Shown: piece after piece, positions 27,224 through 42,209 of the stretch
Numbering within the stretch: the stretch's first letter is position 1
Layout of the letters: the number at the start of each line of letters is the position of its first letter
Assembly (NCBI GenBank): GCA_036898135.1
Contig: CM072511.1
Coordinates: 33,787,639 to 33,851,638 of the forward strand
Reading direction: 5' to 3'
Length of the DNA stretch: 64,000 nucleotides
Source: Oncomelania hupensis
Lineage: Eukaryota > Mollusca > Gastropoda > Littorinimorpha > Pomatiopsidae
Position numbers and translations under genes: made by a program
The notes under the pieces: generated by a model
Seen by the model: the letters and a program-made list of their open reading frames with translations, nothing else
Databases searched by the model: none
Told to the model about the DNA's origin: nothing

Positions 27224-27256
<33 letters not shown>

Positions 27257-28588
27257 CATTAGTAGTAGTAGTAGTAGTAGTAATAGTAGTAGCAGTAGTA
27301 GTAGTAGCAGTTGTAGTAGTAGTAGTAGCATTATGTGGCAGAATGGGAGGCGACTGGTTCAAGCTTGGGAGAGAAGTTATCTACCTTACATTTTTTGGTA
27401 GTCTAGCCTTGGGTGGTTCCTGCTGTGCAGAATCCTCTGGTTATGGCCATTGGATTATGCAAGACAAGGCGACACGACATTTGTTCTCCCCAACTGACCA
27501 TTCGTCAACTTATTTTGGTGGTGAGCGGGACTACATTGTCGGCAGGCATTTTATGCAGGTCGGTGGCAACGACTTGTATGAAGTATCGTGGCACTAATAG
27601 CCGGCAACCCGGTTTACTAACAACACGCATCACCGCCTTGCAGGGCAAATATTTTTATGTCCATTTTATGAGGAAAAAAATTAAAATAGTATCTCGGGTT
27701 GGGATGTTTTGTCAATGGTGGTGGCCGAGAGACGGGAGTCAAATACCCTACTCGGCTTCAAGTGGTGCAAACGACCGGGAACAGGATGATGCTGGACTGT
27801 GTAACTGCTAAAGGCAGTTTTTCACTGTCAGTGAATTAGACTGACTGGGCGTAGTCAGTGTCGGTTCCAGACATACCTTTTGCGAACAGGGAAACCATGA
27901 GGACATGATTCGATTTGAGCTGTGGGATTTGTGACGGAATGGGAGGCGACTTGTTCAAGCTTGGGAGAGAAGTTTTCTACCTTACATTTTGGGTAGACTT
28001 TACTTGGGTGACTCCTGCTGTGCAGAATCCTTTGGTGTGGCCATTGGATTATGCAGGACAAGGCGACACGACATTTGTTCTCCCCGGCTGACATTCGTCT
28101 TCTTATTTTGGTGGTGAGTGGGACTACATTGTCGGCAGGCATTGTATCCAGGTCGATGCAGCGACTTGTGCGAAGTGTCGTGGCACTAGTAGCCGGCAAC
28201 CCGGTTTACTACAACACGCATCACCGCCTTGCAGGACAAATATTTTTATGTCCCTATCACGAGGGATAAAATTAAAATGACATCTCGGGTTGGGCTGTGT
28301 TCTCAATGGTGGTGGCCGAGAGACGGAGGTCAAATACTCCGCTCGGCTCATTATTTTCTTTTTTTTAAGAGGCGTCACAAATGTTTGAACATTGTTGTTG
28401 CTTTTTTATTTAGTGCATATGTTAGTGTTTGTAGTTAGAGGCTACTGTGTCTTGTACTATAGTGCCGTTCTTGTAATCACTATTGTGTATCCCTATCCCC
28501 CATATCCCCCCTCCCCCCACCTGGGCTAGGAGCCTAACTTGATATTTGCTGTTTAATCATTTGCTTGTTTAATAAAAGGACAAAGTTC

Positions 28589-28640
<52 letters not shown>

Positions 28641-28665
28641 TATTATTATTATTATTTTTTTTTAA

Positions 28666-28735
<70 letters not shown>

Positions 28736-28887
28736 CGCCTAATCTAGACTTATCTCTAGGTGCTTATATAAAAACACGGTCCTGATTTGGCTCGGAGGAG
28801 TCCGCTGGACCTAAAGCAACAATAAATCAATCAATCAATCAAATAAAAACAATTTTATAACACAAAACGATGAAAACTCGTGAACTA

Positions 28888-28980
<93 letters not shown>

Positions 28981-29033
28981 ATAGTTCACGATTTTTCTTC
29001 GTTTTGTGATATAAAATTGTATTTATATAAGCA

Positions 29034-29131
<98 letters not shown>

Positions 29132-29268
29132 CACACACACTTATATAGTTTGTTTATTTACTCAATTAGTATGTTCTAATTTCTTTTGCAGTACCTGCTA
29201 ATGCTGAATTTAATCCTGGTATCTGGCATATCTCTGGTCACCTACGTATCCTCCAGTAACAACAACGT

Positions 29269-29347
<79 letters not shown>

Positions 29348-32300
29348 AACCTTTCTCTCTTTCTCTCGGTTGTGCATGTTTATTCGTTGTTAACTTGTTT
29401 ACTTGAGGGAGTGTTCATTTCATGAAGGCAGAGGGATCGGGTGGTGTTATTTTCCTGCAGTTATTTTTTTAAAAACCTGCACGGCGCGTCATAATGAAAT
29501 CTTCAGAAGTTTGTTTTTGTCTTTTACACGATTATAGAGATTGGGGCACTGGCGACCGTATCAGGATGTAAGCGGAGTAATGTCTACTTATACGCTTGTA
29601 AGGTGTTGGGTTTAATACGCTTGTAAGGTGTGCCCTTTGGGTTTGGGCATTAAATAGAATAGACCCAACGTTTCCCGGCATGTCGTAAGAGGCGACTAAC
29701 AGGGGTGATGTTAGCACAGCATCACTGGGCGAAAGTCTTCTACACAGAAGTCACCGGCCAGGGCGGAGGAAGCTCACGTTACTACAGGTTCAACGACCAC
29801 GTGCTCAGGGCTAAGGCGAGCCACACTGTATTCGTGGATTTCGGCTGTGGCCAACAGCCTGGAGAGTATTGGGCACCGCCAGGTCTTTTTTGCCCAAGAC
29901 ACACTACATGATGAAACTATCCACTAATTCCATGCCGGATCGGTCGTCGCCCGGCTCAACAAGGACCGCGCCTTCCGTTGGCCACCAGGACGGAGGAGAT
30001 AAGTATGCTACTGATGGACAACTTAGCAAGATCCGCACGAGAAACAACATCGTCATAGGAACCTGGAATGTCAGGACCCTAACTGCGGAAGGAAAATTAG
30101 AAGAACTGGCCCACGAGCTGGACCACTATCAATGGAACGTTCTAGGTATCAGCGAACTGCGCTGGAAAGGCCTAGGTGAAACAACGATCGACAAAGGCCA
30201 CAAGCTCTATTTCAGCGGTAGAGATGACAGGCACGAACACGGCGTTGGATTCTTGGTCCACAAGAACATTCTAACCACTGTCATGAGTTGCCGCCCAGTC
30301 TCCAGTAGACTCATTACCATCCGTCTGAGAGCAACCCCTTTCAACATTACCATCATCCAGGCCTATGCCCCAACATCAGACTATGACGACAGCGAAGTGG
30401 TGGATTTTTATGAAAATCTAAAGGCTGTCTTTGACCAAGTGCCGAAGAAGGACATAGTCATAGTGCAAGGCGACTGGAATGCCAAGGTTGACCAAGATGC
30501 GCACCACAACTGGGGAGACACATGTGGACCCCACTGCAACAACGAGATAAATGACAGGGGTCTGAGACTCTTGGAGTTTGCCAGATACAACAATCTGGTA
30601 CTGTCAAACACGCTTGGTCTCCACAAAACTTCCAGACGATGGACATGGCACAGTCCCGGCGGGGAGCATCACAACCAAATAGACTACATCATGGTCAAGA
30701 AACGCTTCAGATCAAGCATCAACATTGGCAGGACACGCACTTTTCCAGGAGCAGACATCGGAAGTGACCACGATCTCGTGATAATGTGTTTTTGAAGTCG
30801 GAGGTAAAGGTCATTTCAAGGTCAAGGTCATAGAAAGATCAGAATCGACATTACTTTGCATTTTAAAGCCACGTTTTCTTCTTTTCTTTTTTTGGGGGGG
30901 TCACTCATTTTCATGTTAAATATTGCAAGTTTTATAAGGGACATGTGAGTCATATGGGCTTTGCCAATTCTATTTATGTATTTATTTGGTGCTATTGTTC
31001 AACAAAGAAAAACTTCAGCAAATAGAAAACCTATACGTTTCCATCAGATTCTTCCATAAGTACAAGTTCTTTATATCTTTCTGTAAAAGGCAGGAGTTTA
31101 TTGACTTCAATGGGCCGGCGTGCGGTTTACCTCGAATTTTACCAGTATTTCGGCATACCGTCCCACAATCTAATATAATGTGACAAACACAATAGTTAAC
31201 ACATTATATGATGTACTCAAGCTGTAGGCTGCGTAGGTTGCCGACGATCCTTCAGTCTATTATACTTGTGCATTGTGTGACAGAACACGAGGTTTGTGAT
31301 TCGAGATTTGTGGAATGCCATGAGCTACTACAACGAAAGCGATGATTTTGAAGCCAAAACGTTGTCGACCGTCAGCTTTATCAATCACGTGGTAGGTCGT
31401 AATCATCCTCATCATTATCTCTCTTGCTCCTCCTTCTTTGACTTCTTTGTGATCGGCCTACAGAACCTAAATCCCCTCTGTCACTGGGATGGCTATCCCT
31501 CTCTGCCATATCGCCAGTGGTGGGTGTAGACGTTAAACCTCAATGTTCATTCAGATGGTTCTTAAAACAGGCAAGCATAACGTCGAAATACGCTTGTCAA
31601 TTATTATTTTATTATTATTTTATTTTTCTTATATAGCGCTTTGGTCGAGTGCTGAAGATCTTTCAACAAGGATTAAAGAGATTTAAGATGTGAGCCATGA
31701 TGATCAGCCTCGTGAACGCTGCTGAACTGGACTAGCCATTTCTCCTATTTGCAGACAGCGGGACATTCGTCAGAGTTGAAGAGATTGCTCATTGCAGCTC
31801 CCCACTTTCCAGATCGTTGTTGATACGTGCTTTTCCAGCCAGCGCTGGTGAGGGTTCTTCAACTGCCGGCAGAGTGGTGCTGGTGAAATGTGGTGTGCAA
31901 GTGTAGAATGTTTGGCCATTTGCACGCGTTCCAGCTGTGTATAGGAAATAGCACTGGACTGCGCTGGTGTACCGTCATGTACAGTGTTTTCTTTATGGGA
32001 CAGATTTGTCCTCTTCGTTCGTGATTTAGAAATGAAGTAGGCATGTAACACCTTTAGATCTCATGACCGTTAATAGAGTTGAGTATGCTTATTTGCTGTT
32101 TAGTATTCAAGTTGTGCATGTGTTGATATGACGACAATTGAGTCAGGTGTGCACTGTGGGTTCGGGCACTGAATAAAATAAACCCAACGCTTCCCGGCGT
32201 GTCGTAAGAGGCGTCTAACAGGGGTGATGTTAGCACGGGATCACTAGGCGAAAGCCTTCTACACAGAAGTCACTGCCAGGTTCAACGACCACGTGCACCA

Positions 32301-35300
32301 TCATCCAGGTCTATGCCCCAACATCAGACTATGACGACAGCGAAGTCGATGATTTCTATGAACATCTATAGGCTGTCCTTGTGCAAGTGCCGAAGAAGGA
32401 CATAGTCACAGTGCAAGGCGACTGGAATGACAAGGTGGGCTAAGATGCGCACCACAACTGGGGAGACACATGTGGACCCCACTGCAACAACGAGACAAAT
32501 GACAGAGGTCTGAGACTCTTGGAGTTTGGAGATACAACAATCTGATACTGGCAAACACGCGTGGTCTCCACAAAAAATCCAGACGATAGACATGGCACAG
32601 TCCCAGTGGGAGCATCAAAACGAGATTGACTATATCATGGTCAAGACGCGCTTCAGATCAAGAATCAACATTGGCAGGACACGCACTTTTCCAGGAGCAG
32701 ACATCGGAAGTGACCACGATCTCGTGATGACGTCCTTCCGGTTCCACTTGAAGAGAGTAAACACGGCAAAGTGACTGAAGTTCGACCTGGACTGCAAGAC
32801 CCGGAGATGGCAGAAATATTCCAAGCCACAATTGGAAGGAAATTTGCACCTCTGCTCATTTTGGGAGATGGTGAAGTAGATGTCAACACCATGACCACCA
32901 CATTTAACTCAACTGTGACAGATGCCGCCGCTGTGATCCTTGGCAAACACCTCCCAAAGAAGAAACCGTGGATCACACCTGAACATTTGGATAAACGAAG
33001 AGAGGTGAAAAAGAAAAAGAACACCTCACAGGGAGCTGAGGCCTACCGAAAAATCAACAATGACATCGGAAAAGGCATGCGCACAGCAAATGAGAACTGG
33101 ATAGAAGAGCAATGCCAGGAAATAGAGAACAGTCTGAACAAGAACAACTGCAAGAAAGCCTACCAGTCTGTGATGCGGCTGGCAAGTGTTAAACAGCCCA
33201 ACGTCTCCACGATCCAAAGCAAGTCTGACATATATATATGCCTTACACAAGTACGAGAAGTCTTGCATAGATGGACAGAGTACTGCTCTGACCTTGACAA
33301 CTACAAACCAAACCGAGACCAATCAGTTCTAGCATGTCCCCAGAACAGAGAAGAGGGAAGAAACCTTCCCAATTCTCAGAGAAGCAGTGCAATCACTAAA
33401 GAAGGGGAAGTCAGCGGGAGTGGACAACATACCCGCGGAATTGCTGCAAGCCGGAGGGGAAGCGATGATTGACGCCCTCACCATTATCTGTAAAAAGATC
33501 TGGCAGAGTGGAGAATGGCCTACACCATGGACCCAGTCGCTTGTCATCACTCTTCCCCAACAAGGTAACCTTCAGGAGTGTGAAAATTACCGCACCATCA
33601 GCCTCATCAGCTATCCTAGCAAGGTTCTCCTGAAAACAATACTCAAGAGGTTGAAACCCCAAGCTGAAAAATCATAGCTGAAGAATAAGGAGGATTCAGG
33701 GCAGGGCGAAGTACCACTGAACAGATTTTCAACCTCAGAATAATCTGCGAGAAATACCTTTAGCACCAACAACATCTCTATCATATGTTTGTAGACTTCA
33801 AGAAAGCTTTTGACCGAGTTTGGCATGCAGCTCTGTGAGCAACCATGAGAGTGTACAACATCATCCCTAAAATCATTGCAGTCATCAAAAGCCTGTATGA
33901 CAAGGCTACCAATGCAGTCCACCATAAATGCGGCATCGGAAACTGGTTCAGAACAACAATTGGTGTGCGTCAAGGATGCCTACTCTCTCCAACACTCTTC
34001 AACATCTTCCTAGAGCGCATCATGTCAGATGCTTTTGGAGATCAACAAGCCACAGTCAGCTTAGGGGGTAGATCAATCTCCAACCTCCGTTTTGCGGATG
34101 ACATTGATGGATTGGCTGGAGAGGAAGAACTTGTACAGAGGCTTGACCCCATCTCCAGAGCCTTTGGAATGGAAATAAGTGCAGAGAAGAACAAAATGAT
34201 GACCAACTACGCCAAAGGCATCAACATGGACATCAAAGTCCAAGGCCAATCCCTGAACACAGTGCATAGCTTCAAATATTTAGGAGCCATTTTATCAGAC
34301 AATGGGTCCCGACAGGAAGTCCTCTCCAGGATCCACAAACAACTGCTGCCCTGACAAGGTTGAAGCCCATTTGGAAAGACATGACCATCAGTCTACATTC
34401 CAAGGTAAGGTTGCTGCGCTCCCTTGTCATCTCCATCTCCCTATACGCATGCGAAACATGGACCCTCACAGCAGATCCACAACGAAGAATACAAAGCTTG
34501 GAGATGAGGTGCTAGCACATCACCAACGACGAAGTCCAACAGACCATTACACAAGCCATTGGACAACATGACATGCTCACAGTGGTAAAGAAACGAAAAC
34601 TCCGATGGTATGGCCTCGTCACCAGAGCATAAGGCCTTGATAAGACTATCCTGCAAGGCACGGTGCAAGGAGGTAGAAGAAGAGGGAGACATAAAAAGAG
34701 GTGGGAGGACAACATTCGAGAATGTACTGGTTTGACACTGAACGAAACCATGAGGGTTGCTGAGAAGAGATAAAGATGGTGTACGCTGGTTAAACGATCA
34801 TGTGTGGTGCCTCAACGACCTTTGAGTTACGGGATAGGATAGGATAGGGATAGGAGTCTGTTTTTTTGGTGTGTGTTTCATGTTCAAGTTATGCCAATGT
34901 GTGTTGTAATGACGATATTAACACTAGAGTAAGGTGTATTATGTTCCATAATCAAGTTGTGTGTATGTATAGTTTGAATGTTGCGGCGTGGAAGATCCCC
35001 AAGACTTTTTGAGCGGGAAAATCCACTGGCTTCGGGCGCCCAACGTGCGTACCAGTGGCAACAGCTCTCAGCTACCCGTGGCCTGCTGTCAGGAGAAACC
35101 TAAGTGTCCAGAGAACGAACAACATAGCTCCAACATCACGAACCGCTACGCCCACTGCAGATCATGTCTGAACGATATAGGCCTATCTGTCAACATGTAT
35201 CAACACGTACGTAACCACAAGGTGGTTGTCTATGGTTTGTACACTATTAATTACGATTTAGGGCATCTTGTTCTACACAGGTCTATCGGGCTTCGAAATC

Positions 35301-36317
35301 TTGTTGTTTCACATGCTCACCCCCCCACCCCTCCCACCAAGAAACAAAATGAAGATTCGTGTAAATCTGCGCGAGATGAGTCCTAGATAGTCCAAAAACG
35401 ATACCCAGCAATAAATGTCCAGGCGTCTGTCGGTATGTCTCTGCAAAAACTCTGACGTGGATAATAACTCGGAACATATTTTACCTATCATAACCAAACT
35501 TGGTAGCAGAACTTATGCTGCAGTTTATTTCATAATGCATGACTTAACTGCGGAGGTCAAGGTCAATAAAAGTCGGATAACAGTGAATATTTCTTTGGGT
35601 TATAGATCTAATGACCCGTTTCTTAAAAACAACGACAAAAACAAACAAACAACATCAAACAAACAAACAAACAAGAACCACACACACACGCACCCACCCA
35701 CACACACAAAGACACATTTTTGTAGAAACGATGTTCTGATGACTGTTGTGAAAAAAAAGACATTAATTTGACACACTTTCCATTTCTTTGACATTATTTT
35801 GACATTTTCGATTTTTTGAAGCTATCCTTAACCCCTAACCCAAACCCTAACCCTTAACCTAACCCTAATGCTAAAACAGCTCTAACTCAACGGAGCACTA
35901 TTATGACGTCAAAAATAGTGCGGCCTTCCAAAAAAAGTCAAAAGAAACCATGTGGAGTTTCATGTGTGTGTCATCAGAACGTCGTTTCTACATGCCCAAC
36001 AACACACCACTTAATCGATTGATGCTCAATTTCATGCAGAATATTGTGAACAAGTTCCCTAAGGAGTACGTGAATCATTAGTTACTGGAGTGAGTCTTGA
36101 TGACCAGGATGATCTTTGGAGCTCGAAGAAACTTCCGGCCCTATTACAAGGGTAAAAACTACTGACAGTTTAACAGGAAGTCTTTTTACGTTCGTGGCTA
36201 CCTGTCAGCTTTTTGTGAGTGGTTCATGCCACCAGTTTGTGAACCATCCATGAATCAGAGTGTGTAGTAAATATGTATGTATGTGTGCGTATGTATGTGC
36301 GCGCGTTCGTGCGTGCC

Positions 36318-36363
<46 letters not shown>

Positions 36364-36482
36364 TGGTATTTACAGGGCTGCCAATATGCCATGTTCTCGC
36401 AAATGGATAAATACAAAGACTACGGGATTGTACTCTTCATCGCCATGGTTGTAATGGAGGTATTGAAATTATTCCGTTGAGT

Positions 36483-36547
<65 letters not shown>

Positions 36548-39500
36548 CATTTGTACAGCGCCCTTCCTCACTAGAGCTCATATAGCGCTTTACAGAAGAA
36601 ACATAAATATATAATAATAAATAAATACATAAATAATTAAAGGAAGCAAAAGCAAAACACGAAATATTAAATCAAAACATAAATATAACATATACACGTA
36701 CACAACGACTATGACTGTGTTTTAAGTATTTGACGAAAAAAAAGTTCAGGATTTTATGTATTTTATTTAGAATGTTAAGGGTTTGGGGTCGCTGCTAAAA
36801 GAGAAATTACAAGCTTGACTGTGTTGCTGTAAAATCAATTAATTAAAAACAACAGATTCACATCATGTCAACACCTACAACGTTATACCCACACACTTAC
36901 TGAAAGAAGCCTAAAAACAATGCATTGACTGCGTAACAAGAGAAGTCTATAATGCATCACTAGTAATTATACTTTTATTCTACTTTAATTATAAATACAA
37001 ATTAATACTATATCACAGACACGCTGCCGTTCATCATCAGTATAGCTAAAGAAGAAAACCGACTGACCAGCAAAGTGTAAAAATATTGAGATCACAAAAG
37101 AAAAAGGCCCACTGACGCCGTTGTCAGAGTGACAGCACCAGCATCTGACCCCACACCTGGGAATTGAAAATATGAATTGCATATGAAATGAATGAGTTTC
37201 TGTAGCGTGTGGTTCTTGAGCATAGCTGTCTAAATCTTAAGCTTATGTCTATCCGTCTGCTGTCAAATTCAGATCTGAGTGGGTGGGTGCGTGTCATCGG
37301 TCAAATCTTCTGTAGCCTGTCGGTCCTGTGTTGATGCCAAAGTGTCCTGTCTCCTCCCAACCACCCCACTTGCTTTCTTGATGAACTTCTCTAACCTATC
37401 CCTGTCCTGTCCTGCTTGCTGATGCTGCCCCTCTAACACACGGATCCAAAGTAGAGAGAAATATTGCAGGTTGAGATATACAATATCTGGAGAATCTCCT
37501 GTCTCAACATGAAAAGATCTGGGTTTTCTCAAATAGTACAGGCGAAAGTGGAGCTTCTTCACAATGTCATCAGTGTTGGGTTTCCGTGACAGCTTATTGT
37601 CTATAATGATCCCCAAATATTTATACTGATCTATCTTCTCTACATTTTCCCCCTTGATCACTATATCGCAATTCACACGTTCCTTCATTCTATTGTCCAT
37701 TATTATTTCCTTGGTCTGGCCTACATTAAGTTCTAAATAATTATCGGCCCACCAGCCAACAAACCTGTAATCAGAGTCGTCTTCGTCAGTCAAGAGTCCA
37801 GTCAGTCCAATGTCGTCAGCAAACTTTGTCACGGGACAAGAGTCTCGAATGTTGTCCTCCCACCTCTTTTTATGTCTCCCTCTTCTTCTACCTCTTTGCA
37901 CCGTGCCTTGCAGGATGGTCTTTGCAAGGCCTGATGCTCTGGTGACATGGCCATACCATCGGAGTTTCCATTTCTTAACCACTGTGAGCATGCCATCGTG
38001 TTGTTTCATGGCTTGTGTTGATGGTCTGTCGGACTTCGTCATTGGTGATGTGCTGGGTATAGGAAATGCCCAGAAGTCTTCTAAAGCACCTCATCTCCAT
38101 GCTTTGTATTCTTCGTTGTAGGTCCGCTGTGAGTGTCAATGTTTCGCAAGCGTATAGGTAGATGGAGATGACAAGGGAGCGCAGCAGCCTTACCTTGGAG
38201 TGTAGACTGATGGTCCTGTCTTTCCTAATGGGCTTCAACCTTGTCAGGGCAGCAATTGTTTGTGCGATCCTGGCGAGGAATTCTAGTCGGGACCCATTGT
38301 CTGATACAATGGCTCCTAAATATTTGAAGCTAATCACTGTGTTGATAGATTGGCCTTGGACCGTGTTTAGGCCGTTGTTGTTGTTAATCATCATTTTGGA
38401 TTTCTCAGCACTTATTTCCATTCCAAAGGCTCTGGAGGTGGTGTCAAGCCTCTGTATCAGCTGTTCAAGTTCGTGTTCCTCTCCAGCCAATCCATCAATG
38501 TCAGAGGGTGGAGATTGCTCTGCCCCCTATGCTGACTGTGCTTGTAAGAACCAGCATGTAAAAGAGAATACATCTTGGTAAGAACATAAAACACTGCGTC
38601 TTCGACACTCCTGTTTTTTCTATAAATAAGCAAACTGACATGGGTCAATTAAATTTTTCACAAAATCATTCAGCTTAAACAAGACAGTCCTCTTAAAAAC
38701 CTCCGTGCATACAGAAGTCAGTGCTACAGGCCTCAGGTCGTTCATGGTATGCACAAACTGTTATTTTTGGAACAGGCTCAAAACATGAGGTTTTCCACAG
38801 ATTTGGTACTTTGCTAACACTAAGAGATAGATTTAAACCAAAGAGTGTGTGAACATACACTCTTTGTTTAAACTAAGTTGCTCAGCACAGTGTTTTAGTA
38901 CTCTAGGCTTCATCCGGTCTGGTCCTCCCCCCCCCCCTCTCACCCTCGCTTTACTAGCGTTCACCCACTTCAATCCTCTCACCACCTCTTCCTCTGTCAC
39001 TACAATAGGGGATTCCTATTCCGTAAGCCCACTATCATCGTTCAACTTCTCCCTAATTGTCTCTCTTTCAACGCTAAAATCATGCTTATTATAGCGTGCA
39101 TAAACCTGTTTTTATAATTTAATTTAATTTAATTTTAATTTTAATTTCAATTTTAATGGCATTAAATAAAATCATGAGCATAACATTTCATCTATTAAGT
39201 ATTGTAATATTTGTAGATTCTAAATCCGTACTTCAGGCTTTAAATTCCAATTCCTATTAAAAAAAAGAACAGACATTATCATTTAAATTAAACACCTCAT
39301 TAATAATTTAATTGTAAATGGTACAAATGTAGACTTTTGTTGGATCCCTTCTCATTGTGGTTTTCGATACAATGATTGGGCAGATCGAGCTGCAAGAAAC
39401 GGTGCTTTACGTATAAACGCGGCCTCTTTGTCTTTACCATTGACGGTCAAAGAAGTTTCAAACTTGATAGTTGAAGAGGTCAAGAAAGGTTGTCATTTTA

Positions 39501-40560
39501 AACAACAGTATGATAAACATTGCGGAATTCCCAGATCTGTTACTTGCATAGCCTACCGAATTTATATGAATTCTGTGAGAACCAAGTATTGTAAAAATGT
39601 TGTGTGCGCGTGCAAAGAAAATCTTTCTTTGAAACATGCATTATATTAGTGCGACATTGTAAACGATACATTGCCTAGAAATTTAGCACAAATAGGAGAC
39701 ATTAGCTTTGAAATTTGTATTGCATTGGCAAAAGCGTTTATATCCTCTTCAATTGGCCAGATTCACAAAGAGCGGCCAAAGGATGGCAAAGCAAAAAGAC
39801 TGTAAGCACCACAAACATTTGAGTAACACTGGTATAGTCTAAAGTTGTGTCTCTTCGTGTAGAACATTTAGGTAAAACTTTCTTTACATTACAATGATTA
39901 AAATCTCCTGTGACTAAAACGAAAGCGTCTGATGACTTAGTCTGAAATTAATTCAAGTGCTATGCTATCGTCACTGCTGCTTCCGTCGCTTTGGCTGAGG
40001 GTGGCACATACACAGCAACTGTCAACACGTAGGAGAACTATCGTGGTAGGTTACGGCCTCATGCTAAGAGCGAGCATATTTAACCCATGCAACATCATTG
40101 GATTATTTAATAAGACATGGATGAGAGGTCACGTGGGGGTCAAGGTCATCCCAAGGTCAAGGTCACTGAAGGTCAAGGTCATCCCAAGGCAGGGCCGGAC
40201 CTAAGTTTTTCAGGGGTTTGGGCCCAAATTTATTTTAGGGTAGTAGTGAAGGCGCGAAGCGCGAAGCCGACGGCGCGACGCACCTAGTTTGCTAGGGGGT
40301 CCGGGGGCATGCTCCCCCGGAAAATTGTTTGAAAAGGGAGAAAAAATGGTGCAATCTGAGCATGTAAATTGCAAAATTTTGGTGCTATAGTTTGCCACTG
40401 ATTTTGGGGAGAAATTACCTTTAAAAAAGTGTATGTGTGTTAGGAATAAAGTCATAACAAAAATATGACTTAGGTCTTTGGGGAACAAAATATAGTGATA
40501 CTCGGGTCCGCGGTAGACTCCTAAATGTGTTAGGTACTACATATAGATAGCAGGCATCCT

Positions 40561-40635
<75 letters not shown>

Positions 40636-40793
40636 TTTGTTTTTTGTTTGTGTGTTTAGTGTTTTCGTTTGTTTCTGCAGAGAGACTCTCGTTTCTGTAT
40701 CACTTGTTTTTAATTTATTTATGTGTGTGTGTGTGTGGTTTTCTTTTCTTTTTTAAATATTTTTCCCCCACATTTTTTTCTTTTTTTTCTTTC

Positions 40794-40826
<33 letters not shown>

Positions 40827-42170
40827 TGGGTAGGGGCCCGGGCCCCTCTGGCCTCTAGGGCAGGTCCGGCCCTGCAAGGTAACATTTTTTGGGCATAATA
40901 GAACATTTGCTGTACTTTATTTGATAGTAAGCCTACATGAGTGTATTTGGAGCCGGAGGTCAATGTCATCTTAAGGTCAAGAGCATAGAAAGATGAAAGT
41001 CAGTATTACTTTGCATTTTAATGCCACCATTTTATTTAGTTTTTGGGGGGCGCTCGTTGTTGAGTTCCATAAGGAACATGCGAGTCATATGGGCTTTGCC
41101 CTTCTAGTAGAGCGTAAAACCAATAGTACCTTTCAAACCACCATTTTTCACGTTGTTATACATTTAGAATCTACAATGTCTAAACTGCCAGTTGATTATC
41201 GATTGAATGACTGGACTGAACTTAATGGAATCGAAGTGAATATGACCGATTATTATCGAATCAACGTGCAGGGAGGTTCAACAACTTTTTTCCGATGTTC
41301 TCAGATCCAGGACCCAGGTTGCTGAACCTTTTGAACAAAAACAAAAAAAAAACCACAATGTTCAGGAACCTTCCAGTTAAGACATTTAGTATTACCTCAA
41401 TAAGACTGAATTGCGTTGAATTGATCTGAACGGAACCAATCTAATCAGGCTGTGGGGCGATGGTGGTGATGGGGTTGAGTGGTTCGCCATTTTGATGAGT
41501 AAAACTCCAGCTAGCAAATTTAAAACATTGCATGGTGTTCGTGTTTCAGCTTGTGGTGATGTACCTGGCGGGCAGGCAGTGTCTTGAAGAGAACCTGAAC
41601 ACCATATATGAACAGGTGCACGTACGGAAGCCGCCTTCCCGCTTCCGGCTCAACGTTACCGCCGACGATTCGGCTTGCACCCCTAGCACCAGCGGCGCTG
41701 AAGGTCACACAACAATATTACAGCGCTCACCTATATTTCACCGAACTAATGCTTCCACGTGCTTTGTTTATGTTTACCTTGTTGTATTTTCACATGATCA
41801 TCAACAGCCAATCAGCGACAATGGCAGTGAGAATGCAAGTGAACATGGAAGCCAATAACTTGAACTCCATAGTAGCCTACTTCCATGCACTCTGGCCTAT
41901 GCACGCAGTACTCGGGAATAATTTTTATTAATTGTATTTATATAATAGTTCTAGAGCTCAAATTTCATTTGGAATCAGCATAATAATAGTAATAATAATA
42001 ATAATACAGGATGCTATGTACGCGCCTTTCCCCAAGGCTCAAAGCGCGGCGATCTATACCAACATACACGCTCACCTGTCTCATTTACCCTCACACACAC
42101 CAAATACACATACATCACTCAAACAGGTGGTGTAAAATAACAATCTTTAGACTTCATTCCGGCGAAATTA

Positions 42171-42209
<39 letters not shown>

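Noticed and set aside
35718..35995. Chromosome end or fusion point
   Set aside because: The telomere-like tract is short, degenerate and enclosed by inverted repeats, with ordinary intron on both sides.
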